64,000 nt of DNA from assembly GCF_016086655.4 (NCBI RefSeq), contig NC_052131.2, positions 36,395,705 to 36,459,704 of the forward strand. Reading direction: 5' to 3'. The notes beneath the pieces are model-generated. The model was not told the DNA's origin and made no database searches. It saw only the letters and a list, made by a program, of their open reading frames with translations. The stretch is from Lepeophtheirus salmonis (lineage: Eukaryota; Arthropoda; Copepoda; Siphonostomatoida; Caligidae). Shown in pieces: positions 1 to 12,919 of the stretch. Every line of letters begins with the position of its first letter. Position 1 is the stretch's first letter. The position numbers and the translations under genes are program-made.

Positions 1-867
1 AGCTTAGACACACATTAAAAGTATGTGTTTAGATTTTAATTTACCACTCGGTAAATGTACATATAATGTTCTTCACTACATATTCTAAAGACTTCAAAAC
101 ACTTACCACAATGCTCATTGTTTCTTGAAAAAAATAAGAAAAATGATTAACAGTATTCATAAAATAGATAGAGTAGCAATTTAACTATTATTTCATCATA
201 AAAAAGAAGGTTTATTTGGTCTGATGTTTCCAAAAAAAATCATCAACGATATCAAAGGATTTACTTTTATTTATTTGAATTATGAATATATGTATATATC
301 AGTTCCTTTTTCCTCGAACAGCAGAAATGATAGTCATGAAAATGATGGTACAACTCTGTAATACAGCACAGACTATTGTGAACAAAAATATATAATTTTT
401 GTCAATATGAGATATTCAAGAAAAAATTATTTTGCGATGCAAACTTTTTTTTCCGTTATTGAATATAATCTACATCATTTGAATTGTTGACTATTTTGCT
501 TTCAGTTGATTCAAAACTTACTCAAAGTGAATATGGTTAAGATATTTTATCACTTATTACAAAAGGATCAGTTGCAACAAATAATGCAATTTTCCTCGTA
601 TTATTTTAAGAATTTTAGTTGGACAAAAGAAAAGTAAAACATTGAAGAGCCTTGTGAGAGTGAATTTCCCTCAGGTATAGTACTGATCAGTGGTCTATAA
701 TATAAAATCTAAATTTAATAATTCAAATATTTATTCGTCAAAAAATTGTTGCGTCCATTTTCTTTATTTCGAACTTAAACTTAATTTTTAAATCTTTGGA
801 ACTATCATTGATTAATTATTGATTCATTTTAATATGAAAACACTTCAACAGCTTAGTTGACCAGCTA
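1..867. other. AT-rich sequence, nothing recognised
   Basis: I read both strands here for coding frames, transposase words, terminal repeats and RNA genes and saw none. Stops are dense in all frames. Confidence 0.6.
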
Positions 868-1445
868 TTCATTATCATTTCATTAACTTCATTATCAATC
901 ACAGTCTTTACACGCCGCCTGAATGCCATGCAGGACTTACTGACAAACTCCTCTGACAAGTTGTCCCATGCAACTATTATGGATCATTTGAGTGAGTCTA
1001 CATTTGGGTATGAGGTCCTGTTGGTTTTCCTCTTCAAGGTATCCCCTTTAGAAAAGTTCATTTGGTTTAAAACTGGTGCGGAAGGGTCCATATTTTTTTG
1101 AACCAGAATCGAGCCATGTTATCTGCACATAACTTTTGCCACTTGGAGAACGTTTGAGAGGGGCACCGTCCTGAGTCCACTCATAGTTACTCTCCGTGTA
1201 GTTGGTCTTCAGCTGTGGCAAAATGGTGTACCGAAGCACCTTAGGTAGGCCTCCTGGTCATTATTCTGTCCATCCTTGAAAAAGAAAGGAGGTATTTTCT
1301 TTCCATCAGAGGCCACAACACCGAGGCCATTGTTTGGGTCTTCTTCATTTTTTCCATCTTGGCCGATTTAAAAACTTGGCTCCTAGAACGCTTAACAATG
1401 TCCGTAATCTTCTTCAGATCAACTCCAACATCTAGGAGATCTTAG
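868..1445 (-). pseudogene. Decayed, internally deleted Tc1-like transposase
   Basis: Read leftwards, a helix-turn-helix-like piece (GVDLKKITDIVKRSRSQVF, about 1425-1370) is joined almost directly to catalytic-domain text. This text is VVASDGKKIPPFFFKDGQ, then VLRYTILPQLKTNYTESNYEWTQDGAP (about 1240-1160), then a C-terminal part with NVDSLK, WDNLSEEFVSKSC and FRRRVKT (about 1000-890). Stops and frameshifts interrupt it, and the stretch holding the first catalytic Asp is missing. These motifs are typical of Tc1/mariner (DD34D/E) transposases. No terminal repeats were recognised. Confidence 0.75.
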
Positions 1446-2287
1446 ATGCACTGCCGTTTTGCTTGTTGCTTCCTCGTGATTATGAAATGACTTAATGATT
1501 AGTAGAGTTGGTTTATGTAAAAAGGTTCTCATTATGAATAATAGAATTGCATTAGATGTAGGCTTCACATAATAAAAAAATGTGGTTATATTCCATGTAG
1601 TTTGTTCGTTATAAGCCTTTAAAGATTTTGCCAATTTATCAAGGCAACTCTGTACATATCATAGTAGGCGGTCGACGATGGACCTTAGCCATTCTTATAC
1701 AATCTAATTCAGCAAAAGTATTTTCCATGGTTGTTGTTGATATTTTTGCGGCAAAATTTGAAGCAAATGGTTTCTAAGCCTCTCAATCCTTTATATATGG
1801 CAGTTAACTTGACCACAATGTCCTTGTTATTCCTCTTGATGAAGTCAAACTATGTTCTAATTTATATATTAGACCTTGTAAATAGTACAATCAACTTTTT
1901 AAAACTATCTTGAATATGATGAATTGAAGATTTCTTTCCCCCTTCAATGTTTGTAGATTGAATAATGTGAGTGATCTAAGGAGATGAACCTTGACCAATT
2001 GTACTTACCATTATTATTACAATCCTTTTTTTTTTGTTAAAAAAAATAGCTTAAAGAAAATTAATTACATCATGGTGCTTGGAAAAACTAATCTAACCCT
2101 ACTTTTACAAAGAATAAAAACACACACTGTAATTAATTACATAAATAAGAATATTCAAGGGTATATTATTACTATTAATTATTGTTTTGAGTAAATTTAA
2201 TATAGTATGTATAAGCATTGCATGTACCCCCACCCCTTTAGGGGAAGATTGATTCTTCTACCCTATATATATAATGTATAATGTACA

Positions 2288-4060
2288 AAAATAGCTAATA
2301 TAGCGCCCTAATACAGTCAACACCTAGCCAGATCTCAAATTTCAATCACTAAATTTCATTTTCTTGTGATATTAACTTCACCTTGAGCTTGAATTTTTCA
2401 CATTTCAAACTGTTTTCCATGATTAATATTGTTTAAAATCCTATTGAGTTCTGCTGCTATAGTAGCCCCGCACATCTACAAAAAAGACGTAGTGGATAAT
2501 ATAAGACAGTTTCAAAATGCAGTCACATACAAATATCAAATTAAGGGATGATATTCGTGTATGTTTAAGATAACTAAAAATTTATGAGATGTTGAAATTG
2601 ATACATGTGGGGTCAAATATTTAGGGCAATGATGAAAATCCAGTGTAGAATGTGCATGTTAAGAAAAGAAACCGAAAATGAACATGGTAACCATGACAAT
2701 TTGAAGAATGTTTTGGAGGAGAGGAAGAATAATACTTAGGACGTTTCTTTAGATCAACTACAATCAGCTTTGACAAGAGAGGAAGGAGAAAAGGATATAA
2801 AAAAGGCTATTTATATATAAAATGAACTGCAAATCTTTATGTATCTGAATTGTGCTTTAATTGAGATGTATTCGTTCATTTAGTAATTTTTAATCAAGGT
2901 ACTTTATAAGTTTTACGACTGATATACAGGATTGAAGTGGACCAGCATGAGACTGAACTGAATGGGACTGTAGTTTTCATCCTTAAATTATCACAGACAC
3001 AACACTATATTGTACAGTGTACAGCAGCAAATTGTTGAGTGATTGATTCCTCTGTACAATTTTGCCCAGATTTTCGAAAATAAAAGCGGCAGATAATTGA
3101 TATTTTTATTGGTTTATTGGGATGGCATTAGCTATATCATGACTCAAAATGGTCTCCCTTGACTAACCAGCATGGTCTCGATCCTGGGGAGGAAGGATAA
3201 GTATGTCTTTCTCACAAAGTCATCTTTCATGCCCTCCCACTCTTTTTCCATCGCAGCCATCAGGGACTCCACATTGAGGTGAGAGATCGCACAAGTCTTT
3301 CTCTCAATGGCGCCCCACACCCTCATAGTTTAGTGGTTTCAGGTCCAGCTAGCCCAGGGGCCACATCAAATCAATCTTTTGTCGAGCTGTGGTAGGGAGC
3401 TAGAATACGTAGCACCCCTCCAGATAGTTTTCATCCAGCCACGGCTTCACCACGTTGTTCATGAGGTCAAGGTACTCCTGCATGTCCAATCTAGGTCCCT
3501 TTATGAACTAGTGAGGATTCATCCTCTTCCTGTCAGAGCACGCGAATACGAAGATCATGACCGAAGCAGGGTGCTTTGTCTAGTGAATAGCAGGGACCTC
3601 ATTAATGTGGTAAGCAAGGTACCTGTCATTCATAGCAGCGTTCCAAGCCTGTTCAACGTTCCAAGCCTTCTTGTTAGAGAAGATTCGGATCATTGATCGA
3701 TCCTTATTTATCCAGCGGAGTAGCTTCGTCTCTTTCTCGATCCTCCTCACCTTCGTCACCTCTGTCAACAGCTGATGTCCCCTTCTAACGTTCTCACAGG
3801 TTTTTGCTATCCTCTTAAGTGTCTTCTCAGATACATCGATGTCCTTGACCATCTTTCTCATGCTTTTCATCGGGCTCCAGTCTATTTCCTCCTTCACCGA
3901 GTCCAAAAAGGATGGTGACTGAATATAAATAGATCTTAAACTTTAAAATTAAACCTCCGTTAAATATATTTTAAGTGTAAAGCACTGTCTGTCTCTCAAC
4001 TATATAAAGACCTTAGTCCTTAGGGCGCTATCTGACTGAAAATTAGCTATAAACCTAGTT
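2288..4060. repeat. Candidate inverted repeat ends around the Tc1-like pseudogene
   Basis: ATAGCTAA followed by ATAGCGCCCTAA at about 2292-2313 is matched, in inverse orientation, by the same two blocks at about 4055-4018. The right side has about 11 extra bases between the blocks. The pseudogene 3144-3906 lies inside. This is the arrangement expected of transposon ends, but the match is short and the left end is far (about 830 bp) from the coding remnant, so a chance or nested origin cannot be excluded. Confidence 0.35.
3144..3906 (-). pseudogene. Decayed Tc1-like transposase with in-frame stops
   Basis: From 3906 leftwards one frame is nearly continuous. It reads SMRKMVKDIDVSEKTLKRI (DNA-binding part), RIFSNKKAWNVEQAWN and MNDRYLAYHINEVPAIH, then after a TAG, TKHPASVMIFVF, VVKPWLDENYLEGCYVF, VWGAIERKTCA and FVRKTYLSFLPRIETML. 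At least four stop codons interrupt it, and the segment after NYLEGCYVF that should carry the second catalytic Asp (QQDGAPAH type) is replaced by unrelated sequence. It is therefore inactive. Candidate inverted ends lie at 2291-2313 and 4021-4057. Confidence 0.8.
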
Positions 4061-4644
4061 GTTCAAGATGAACCCTAAACTCTTTTTTTTTTTCATCAAG
4101 TAATTATGCAGTCCTTAAATATGTATGTAAACTCAAAAATGGCTTTAAGTATACACACAGACATACATATTGTGCTTTATTAATATATATCCATAATTTC
4201 TAATTAGTCATCTACTCAGAACTGTAGTTCTCGAACCTGGACTCGCTCTTGTAAAATGTAGACTCCAATACAGCTTTGAGGGATTTAAAAATACGTATTT
4301 TTGTATGTGCATATAATATTTTAACTAGCATTTCGTATCATTTATTAAGGAGTCAGTTTGATAAGAAATTTTGGAACTGTTATTTTTGAATATTGCCTTA
4401 GGGTCGTAGTCAGGAAACCACTTTCATGTACAAAAAAATAAACAAAACGGATATACGAGGTCAAATCCTTGCAAATAATGATAATTTACTACAATATGTG
4501 GTGAGTTTTCACTCAAATCAAGAGAAGGAGAAATATTCAATATATTTTTGTACATCATAAATACAAGAAACATCCCAATATTTTATAGACATGTTTATGT
4601 CAAACCTAGGCTTTATATTGAAATGTTTGTAATAATTATTTATA

Positions 4645-4885
4645 TTCAAGAGTGTTAACTATAGTTTGGATTCTTCATTTAATTTATTTGACTTAATTTG
4701 ACCACGATATTCCCTTTGAAATATATTGATTATTAATTTTGTTTATTAAAACTATTGATTTTGTCACTTTAATCAGAATAATTTATTAATAAAATTTTAC
4801 AATAACTCGTCAAAGAATACAAATATAGTTATTCATGCTTAATATTGTGAAAAATCATTCTAGTTTGTTTTTGTATTGACTTGCA
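4645..4885. repeat. Dispersed ~250-bp repeat, copy 1
   Basis: It shares with 9588-9860 and 12920-13160 the order GTTAA..ATAGTTTGG, then AATCAGAATAATTTATTA, then CTCGTCAAAGAATA, then AAAATCATTCTAGTTTG near the end. It is non-coding; its class is not known to me. Confidence 0.4.
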
Positions 4886-5439
4886 GCATCTGTACATATA
4901 CATACGTTCAAGGATTAATGGGGAAACTATACTAGGGGACATTCATTTTTTGATCCATATTTTTAGAATCAGGGAATTAATGGTTATTGATGCGAAAAAA
5001 GGGCAAAAATATAAAAAATGTATATTTAATTATAATGATCAATCCATGGGTAGAGACAAAGGAAATGCGAATGAAAAGTGGGTAGTAGGCCTATTGAAGG
5101 ACAAACAGTGAAATCTCCACCTAGGATTATTTATTTATTACTATCTACTTCTAATAATATGAGGACTCTAAAAACTAGTAACAAAAATGAAGCTGTAAAA
5201 CATGTTTTTCTTGAGTACACGAGGAGTACTGTAACTGATAGAAGAAAAAAAAAAAGGAAAAAAACTGACAAATAAGATATTTATATAAATGAACCGAAAA
5301 AAAACATCTCACCCAAGGAAAGGAATCTACTTGTGATTTAAATAATAATAATAGGTCTAGTAAAAAGTCTTGAGTGCTTTATTGCATTATTTAGAACATA
5401 AAATTAACATAGTTAGGATTATCGTATTTAGATATAATA

Positions 5440-5965
5440 TGCACCATTTTGTTTAGTAACTTTTGTCCATTTTTTAGGTAATTTCATGATTACGCGATTG
5501 AAGAAGTCCCTATTGGCCTAAAACTTGACCAGTTCATTATCACAAGCCTCTCTGGTGGCCAGTTTTGTACCATCAATAAATTTTTGCAAATGTTTGAAAA
5601 GGTACTAATCGGTTGGTGTCAGGTCTCTCAGAGCTCGTCGTTAAAAATGTGTGTGGCCTGGGGTTGTTTTGATGGAATACAACGCCCTTTACATTGTCCA
5701 CTTCTGATCGATCGCTTGCTTCAATCTAGTCAGTTGTTGACAATATAAGTCTGAATTGAGTGTTTTGCCCGATGGGAACAGCTAAGAGTGGATTATTCCT
5801 TTCCAATCCCACCAAACAAAACGCATAACCTTCTTGACCTTTATCCTAGTCTTGGCGGTCATTTGAGCCGCTTCACTGTGGTTTGACCGCCATTTTTTTG
5901 CCAGCTTTCTACGTATGTGACCCATTTTTCATTGCCAGTTACTATACGTTTAAAAAATAAATCAA
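5440..5965 (-). pseudogene. mariner transposase remnant (DD34D type)
   Basis: Leftwards from about 5960, the three frames between them give GNEKWVTYVESW, then VMRFVWWDWKGIIHS, FPSGKTLNSDLYCQQLTRLK and GVVFHQNNPRPHT. These are the classic mariner catalytic-domain landmarks. Stops and frameshifts break the frame. The N-terminal DNA-binding part and both terminal repeats are not visible. The second catalytic Asp is lost (HQNN where HQDN is usual). Confidence 0.8.
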
Positions 5966-7086
5966 TTTCGTTACCTATTAAGTAAAATGGCAATATCCCT
6001 TACCCCTTCGTACATTAAAAAGATATTATTTCATCATATAAATTACAACACTCACTAATAGTTTTCCACATATTTATAGAAGCCGTTTTCACGGACGTCA
6101 TTAATTGCATCATTCTCTTTGGGGGTACACATTTCCAATAACTCCCCCCTCTAATATAATATGTACAATTGCTTTCTGAATATAACAAGAATTAATAACT
6201 GCGTTGAATACTACTTGATGTCAATGATAAACACGTGAAATTTGAATTAATCAAAGTAATAAATAGTGAATATCCATTTAAATTTGTAATATTTTTATTT
6301 TTTGATTGATTAAGGATGAGAAAAGTAGGATAATTAGAGATAATATTTTTTTTTTTTTTTCATTTTTGTAGGTAATTTAATTTTATTTATAATATGGAAA
6401 TAAAAAAAATGTATAGCGATATAATAGCATATTATTAGTTAATTATAGGGTCAGATAAAAAATAAAACCAGGCAATAGAGATTTAAATTATTGATGGATA
6501 GCAAGGTTATTTTAAAACAAAAGTCTCATATTACCACAGTTAATGTAGTATGTAATATTGCAGGGATGTTCTTAGAAACTGTGAGATCGTGCAATTCCTT
6601 ACAAGCCAATTGGGTATTGTATAAGTTGTCTCTTCAGAGATTAGAAGAGCCTCATTAAAATTTGTCATTGATTATAAAATCACTTAGAGATATCCGGATC
6701 ATCAAAAATTCTACAGATCCTTTGATGAACTTTAGTGATAAAAACCGATTCATTAAAATATGATGAAGTAAAATTTGTTTTGCCGGAATTTGAAAAATAT
6801 GAACTAAAATTTGATGGAAGTCGATCAATCCTCATGGACACACATTGAGTCGACGCAACACTAGTTCATATACCTAGAACCACTTACAAATCCTTAATTT
6901 AAAATGTAAATTTAAAACTTCTTAGAAATAATTCATATTTGTTTGTTTTTAAAAATAATAATTTTTTGTTAAAATAAAAATTGTCAACATGATGTATGTA
7001 TTTGAAAAAAAAATGTTAATTTCAATGTCAAGTGCGTCTACATAAAATATTATATACCTTTATTTTTCCTCATTCCTAACACCTAC
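5966..7086. other. AT-rich sequence, nothing recognised
   Basis: Between the mariner remnant and the hAT-like MITE there is no coding frame of note. It contains a long T tract (about 6347-6361). Confidence 0.6.
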
Positions 7087-8033
7087 TAGTGATGGTACAA
7101 TTAATAAAAGTCAGAATCAGTGAATTGTTTTTTTTCCTAAATCGGGCTCGGTATCGTAAAAATAATGTTTAATTTGCGATTCCAATTCTTGGTTATTAGC
7201 TATTTATCACTTTTTTAAATTATAAAAAAATAACCCTTCCCCCCAAAAAAAAAAAAAAAAAATTAAAGTATTCTTGCTTTTTAATAGAAAATTTAATATT
7301 TGAACTTTACTTTAACTTTTCACATTTTTTTTTCCAAAAAAATTAATTTTTCAATTTTCCCCCAAAAATTTAATTTTCTTTGAATACTTATGCTTTTTTG
7401 AAATTTTTGATAAAAAATTTAATATTTAAAGTTATTTCTCAAATCATTTTATATTAGAAGTTTAATTTTTGAATTTTTTTTTCAAATAAATTAATTTTTT
7501 GTGAATAGATCTGGATTTTGGAAATTTTATTCCACAAAAAATTAGTTTTTGAAGAAAACCCAAGAGTTTTTGATTTTTTTTTTGAAAAAAAATATTTTTT
7601 TTAAATAACTTTTCAAAAAAATTTAATATTTGAAATTATTTTTCAAATAATTTTACATTAAAAATTTAATTTTTGAAATTTCTGAGCAAATAAATTTATT
7701 CTTTGTGGATTTTGGAATTTAAATTTGTGAGAATGGCCATGGGTTTTTGACATTTTTACCAAAAAGATTATTTCCTTGTGAATAACTGTAGATTTAAAAA
7801 AATAATTTGAATATCAAATTGTATATTTGAAATTTTTTTTCAAAAAATTTAGCATTTGTAATATATTTTTAAAAGTTTGAATCTTTGGATTTTTCTAGAA
7901 AAAAATCCAAAAACAAAGCTAAACGGTGTATTTCAACTATTATTTGAAATATTAAAGAATTGGAATCGGCCTTAGGAATTTTTTACTAGGATCCCATTGG
8001 AGTCGGAATTTTTTTGGAATCGTCCTATCACTA
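7087..8033. mobile_element. hAT-like non-autonomous element (MITE) with AT-rich interior
   Basis: The element begins TAGTGATGGTACAATT and ends, inverted, TAGTGATAGGACGATT. It is flanked by 8-bp near-duplicates ACACCTAC (7079-7086) and ATACCTAC (8034-8041), 7 of 8 matching. An 8-bp target duplication with a TAGTGATG-type end is the hAT pattern. The inside is made of degenerate A/T runs such as GAATTTTTTTTTCAAA and has no ORF. A related copy is at 26555-27358. Confidence 0.65.
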
Positions 8034-8531
8034 ATACCTACCTCGGTATAATAATAAAAACATTTCTGAGAGTATTAAAAAATGTAACATTAAATAACTT
8101 TCATGATGATTTAAAAAAAATGTTTACCCTTACTAATTTTAAATTATATTTTATTATTTGATGGGAAAAAAGTATTGACTTTTAGTTAATGAATATACAT
8201 GAAAATAAAATGATTAATGTGGCATTTATTCAAATTTTTATATATAAACATAAACGTACTTAAAATAATGTCTATATTTTTGACACTTGATTCCTCAAGG
8301 AATATTTATGAATATGATTATGACTATATATTATAAAATAATAGACAAATTGAAGACTTTAATTGTGAAATAGACAGAGTTTATTCTCCCGAGGGGCATT
8401 TAATATTCAGTACACACCATTAACACATGCACTGTTCGTTTTGCCTTCCTCCCTTCTTGTGCATGTAATGTTCATGGAGCAATTATTGTTAGTATTATTA
8501 TTATTATTATTGAATTCATGGGGTACGACCA

Positions 8532-8939
8532 GTGTTGTGTGGGGCCTTATTTATTACGTCCAGTCCAGTCATAGAACCGGTGCTATCGGTCCTTGGGACC
8601 GATCCTTAGGACTGTCGGTTAACTGTTTTTCATAAAAGTATTGATGGTTTATTAAGGTAAATAAGATATATGAAATATGTATTAAGATTATTGCACATAT
8701 CTTGCAAAAATATTATATTTTTCATCATAATACAATATAATACGAACATATTATATTGTTACATGGTTATATAATTTTATTTTATTATGTAATAGAATAA
8801 TTAAAAAGAGGAGAAACACCCTTATTGACGTCACGAGGGATCGATTTTAAGGACCGACAAGTGGGAATGGACTGAAAGGGATGGGCCCGGACCGGACTGG
8901 ACCGTGGTCCTGTCTCCTAAATAAGGACCAACTCAACAC
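8532..8939. repeat. Foldback/MITE-like repeat with GTGTTG and CCTTATTTA inverted ends
   Basis: The left end starts GTGTTGTGTGGGGCCTTATT and the inverted right end GTGTTGAGTTGGTCCTTATT, 20 of 25 bases matching over the first 25. Just inside are GGACCGG- and GTCCAG-rich stretches that also pair (8554-8615 with 8850-8915). Relatives occur at about 13655-13890, 17050-17275 and 26310-26460. There is no ORF. Confidence 0.55.
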
Positions 8940-9053
8940 GAGTAAGTGAATGCTCGTAATCCTTCCTTAATTTTTTGGTTAACGGGATGACATGGATATG
9001 TGGTTCTGCAACAATAAAGTAAGTTGGAATGATTTTTCTCCAAATTGAACATC

Positions 9054-9337
9054 AGGGGTGTCCACAGGATTATAGTTTATAGGAAGCCTTGGTGTACGAT
9101 AAAATACTGAAAAAAATATTCGAAATTAAAATATTTTAAAATAAATTTTTAATTTTTCGAAAAAAAAATAAATCAAAAGTTAGAGACAAAAAATTTAAAA
9201 TATAAAATATTTTGGAATAGAATTTCAAAAATTCATACCTATTTATAAAATACAAAAAAATTTAAATAATCAATTTTTTAATAAAAAACAATAGTAAATT
9301 ATTTTGGAGGTTCCCCCTCCCACCAGAGGGGCACCCC
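9054..9337. mobile_element. Short hAT-like MITE (AGGGGTG ends)
   Basis: Ends AGGGGTGTCCACAGG and, inverted, GGGGTGCCCCTCTGG enclose 284 bp of AT-rich sequence without an ORF. Flanks TGAACATC (9046-9053) and TAAACATG (9338-9345) match at 6 of 8 positions, which suits an old 8-bp hAT target duplication. Confidence 0.5.
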
Positions 9338-9587
9338 TAAACATGGATAATTAATGGAAATAGGGTTCAAACTCGAAATCGTCCATTGTTTGAAAATCAC
9401 ACCACTTCCTCAATTCAAACAAGTTGTAAACAGAAAGAAATACACCGATCGGGCTAAGGGTTGGCGTGTGCTCTTCCAAGAGATACTACCAACTAAACAT
9501 AATCTCAATATGCACCAGTATTGCCATCTCTCGGACTTGACACGGACTTCTCAAACGACTCTTGGATATTGTATATAATTTGTGGGA

Positions 9588-9860
9588 TGTGTTAAGATAC
9601 CCAAGAATTTTAGTTATGGTTTATATTTTTATTTGATTTGCCTTCGATATGAACTGTCAAAATAGCCAAAATTGATCTTTTCATTAAAATAATCAGAAGA
9701 AAATAGCTTAGAGCCAATTTGCAGCATCTCAAAGGGCTAATCAGATTAATTTATTAGCAGAAATTCACAATAATTTGTCAAAGAATATGTGCAACTGTAA
9801 TCCAGGATACATTTGTACCAAAATCATTCTTTGTTGATTTTGTGTTGACGTGCCACATTC
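9588..9860. repeat. Dispersed ~250-bp repeat, copy 2
   Basis: It opens GTGTTAAGATACCCAAGAATT and TTAGTTATGGTTTA, and ends AAAATCATTCTTTGTTGATT and TTGTGTTGACG. The same ordered blocks occur in the copies at 4645-4885 and 12920-13160. Confidence 0.45.
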
Positions 9861-12800
9861 TTTAAAACGTAATAAATGCCCCATAATGATCCAAAACTCA
9901 AGGGCAATAGATAATAATTATTCAGAAGAAATAAATTACAAATTCGCAAAATACAAGAATTAATAAGTGTACCTCGTACCTACATTCATTACGGACTATA
10001 ATAATAAATGCGTCAAGAGGAGAGCTATTGAAGGAGTAGACGGAAATATTTCTTCTTTTGATTAAGGACCTTTCTGCGTCAAAAATACGCGTTGAACGCG
10101 CGTATCCTGACATTGCCTCTACCACATTCTTTTCTTTTTAACGGACTTTTTTTATTATTATTATTATTTACAAGTGTGTGAGCGTTTAGAAAAATATGTA
10201 AATTCTCTACGCGATTCCGTTTCTTAAAATGAGTGTATTTTGAGAATCCGTGAGGAAAAGAGTCCCCCGGACACATAATATATGAGACTTTAAGGCACTT
10301 GAAATATTGATTGTGGTCAACAGTGCATCATAACATTATAAGAGACTTTACAAATACGAAATCTGAAGAATATCCATCTACTGAGGAATAAGTAGATAGC
10401 CACTTTTGATAGAATGAGGATGAAATTAGTTATCACGGTAAGGATGATTCATAGTTATATAGCTAATATATAATATTGTAGATATTATATCTTTGTAATA
10501 AAAGAATAAAATTTGTCAAAAGAGAGGAGGCAGTACATAAAAATCCTAATCATCATATTGTGATTATTTTTCCCCGGCTCCCTCCTTGAACTCTCCGACC
10601 TTTTTGAGTCATAATTACTCCTAGAAGTAGGTAAATAAATAACAAAACACATGGAATGATGACTGTTGAAAGTTGTATATTATGTATTTCCACACTTTGG
10701 CAAAAAAAAAATAATAATAATTATATACCTTTTTGCAAAACAACAAGGGTTAAATTAAACTCGCCCATGAAAGATTCTTTATTATGGTTCCCTTCCTTTT
10801 AAAAAAGAGGTTTTGTGACTGCTATATCGAAATAACTAGTACTTAATAATTAGTGCGAGTCCGTAGGTTTCTATATTTTTTCCTTTATTTTTTCTGCTCA
10901 TTTGCAGACTTAATGAAATGGTCCATGCATAATATGTTTTTCATTGAATGCATTTTTTATCATTATTTTTGCTAAAGAAAATAATATATTATAATCATAC
11001 AAAGTATTAAAAATAAAGACATGACATTGAACGTTTTCTCTCATGCACTTTACTTCCGTATTTTTCTTTAGTCTTAATATTGTTTTAAACTTTGTTTTAC
11101 AAAAATTAAATGAAAGAAGTAGAAATGTAGAAGAAAAAAGAGGAGTGTCTTTCTCCCAAAGATGTATGAGTTTATATGCAATAAAAATAAACCAATAATA
11201 ATTTCTCAAGTAGTTGAATTGGATTGAATAAATAGCGACTATTTATTCAATCATTGTAGCAAATAACAAGGCATTGAGGGGTGCCATATGGTCAGTTCCT
11301 TCATATTTTCTTAGTAAAAACATATATGCATTTGCTAATTAAATCTTTGACCTTCATACTGCTTCATATTTTTCACAGTTTTCTATCCATGAATGTTAGT
11401 ATACAAATACGTATTTAGAGTGGAACAGGGTTTTTTTTTTATTCATATGCAATGTGTATATATTATGTACAAGTTATAAACATCAAATGAGATGAATAAT
11501 CTATAGCTGTGATGAGGATCATAGAATAATTGAATATTCTTTAGAATGGCAATCCATATGAATGGTGTCGGTAATTGTTGATTATTTTGATGAAAATTAC
11601 TAATTGATAACTGTCTTCGATGCCGTATTATGTAGTTCAAATTTGCACAATTATGTTAACCCTAAATTTCCCTGACCCCCAAACATGTCCTATTTTTACA
11701 TCTTTTTCGGAATATCCAGGGATTTTTTTTTATATAAATTCATAAAATATCCAATTTTTTTAGAGACAAAAGACGCATGTTAAAAAATTAACTTTCATAT
11801 AAAATATATTTTAAAATAACAAAAGAAAAACATCCAAAATATTGTCTAAAAAACAAGAATCAATAATAAATTCATGAATTTCCAATTATTAAACCTCTAC
11901 CCACAAAACAAAGTGTCTTTTTTTTTTTGGAAATCAAAAATGGTCTCTAATTCATCCTAAATGTATAATTTTTTTTTTAAATATTATAATTAACGACATT
12001 CATTTTGCATTTCAACTTAAATTTTAGAGGAATATTATGGTGTTGCATGCAATCGTAAACTAAAAATAAATTTATGTTCTTTTAAGAGATAAACAAAGTA
12101 AAAATAAATTTATTATTTGTTATATTTATTTTTTTATTACATTTATTCTCTGTACATTAATTTCATATATCTATACATTCCAAAAGCAACTTCATCACAA
12201 AATAATATTAATTAATTAATATAACATTTGTGACAATCATTTATTATTCATTGTTCAAACAAAAAAAAAAATAAGTGTGGGTAAATGAAAAAGGATAGTA
12301 ACATATTCCATTCATATCGGAGCTCTCTATCACTTTGTGGGGTCTCTCTAAAGAGGATTCTGTCCAGACTAATAGGTATGCAAGATATCTTACTTCTTGC
12401 GGCATAGATAAAAATGTATTAAGCTCCAAACATAGATTTAAAATTATTACATAGTTTAATAAGAATATTTCCCCCTATATTGTTCTTAATTTTAATCCAT
12501 TTGACGAATTAAAATACAATCATAAATAAATTTCACGGTTATTATCATATTTAGTATTCAATGCATTTTGACCTCTGAGAGCTTAAAACAAACCCCTTTT
12601 TTCTATCAGTTTATTTTCTCACTCATTTCCAAGGATATGCATGTGAAGATTGCGAGTTGCATGAAAGCCCTGCATTTTATTTTTAGTAGGCACGTCATCT
12701 AATGATTGTTCTAATAGAAGTTGATTGTACTAGAGAATTAGTATAATATATCATTATTAAATGTTTTTAGTTCCCAAATTTCGACAAAATATATTTGGTG

Positions 12801-12919
12801 CGGCAACATAAAACCATCCTTAAACAAAAATGCAGATAAAGAAAAAATCCTTATTTTTTTTCCCTGTCTATATTCACAAATGAGTCAATTTTAGGTATTC
12901 TATACATAAATTTGTCGAT
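9861..12919. other. 3 kb of AT-rich non-coding sequence
   Basis: No transposase phrase, gene or RNA is recognised. Simple-sequence runs occur (ATT)n near 10150-10170 and T runs near 11430 and 11920. The small ORFs here have low-complexity translations. Confidence 0.55.

Noticed and set aside
3379..3696. 105-codon + strand ORF
   Set aside because: Antisense of the Tc1-like pseudogene at 3144-3906.
9360..9500. Possible tRNA-derived SINE: A-box-like TTTAGTTGGTAG and B-box-like GAGTTTGAACCC on the - strand
   Set aside because: The two boxes are over 110 bases apart, no cloverleaf can be drawn, and no tail or second copy was seen.
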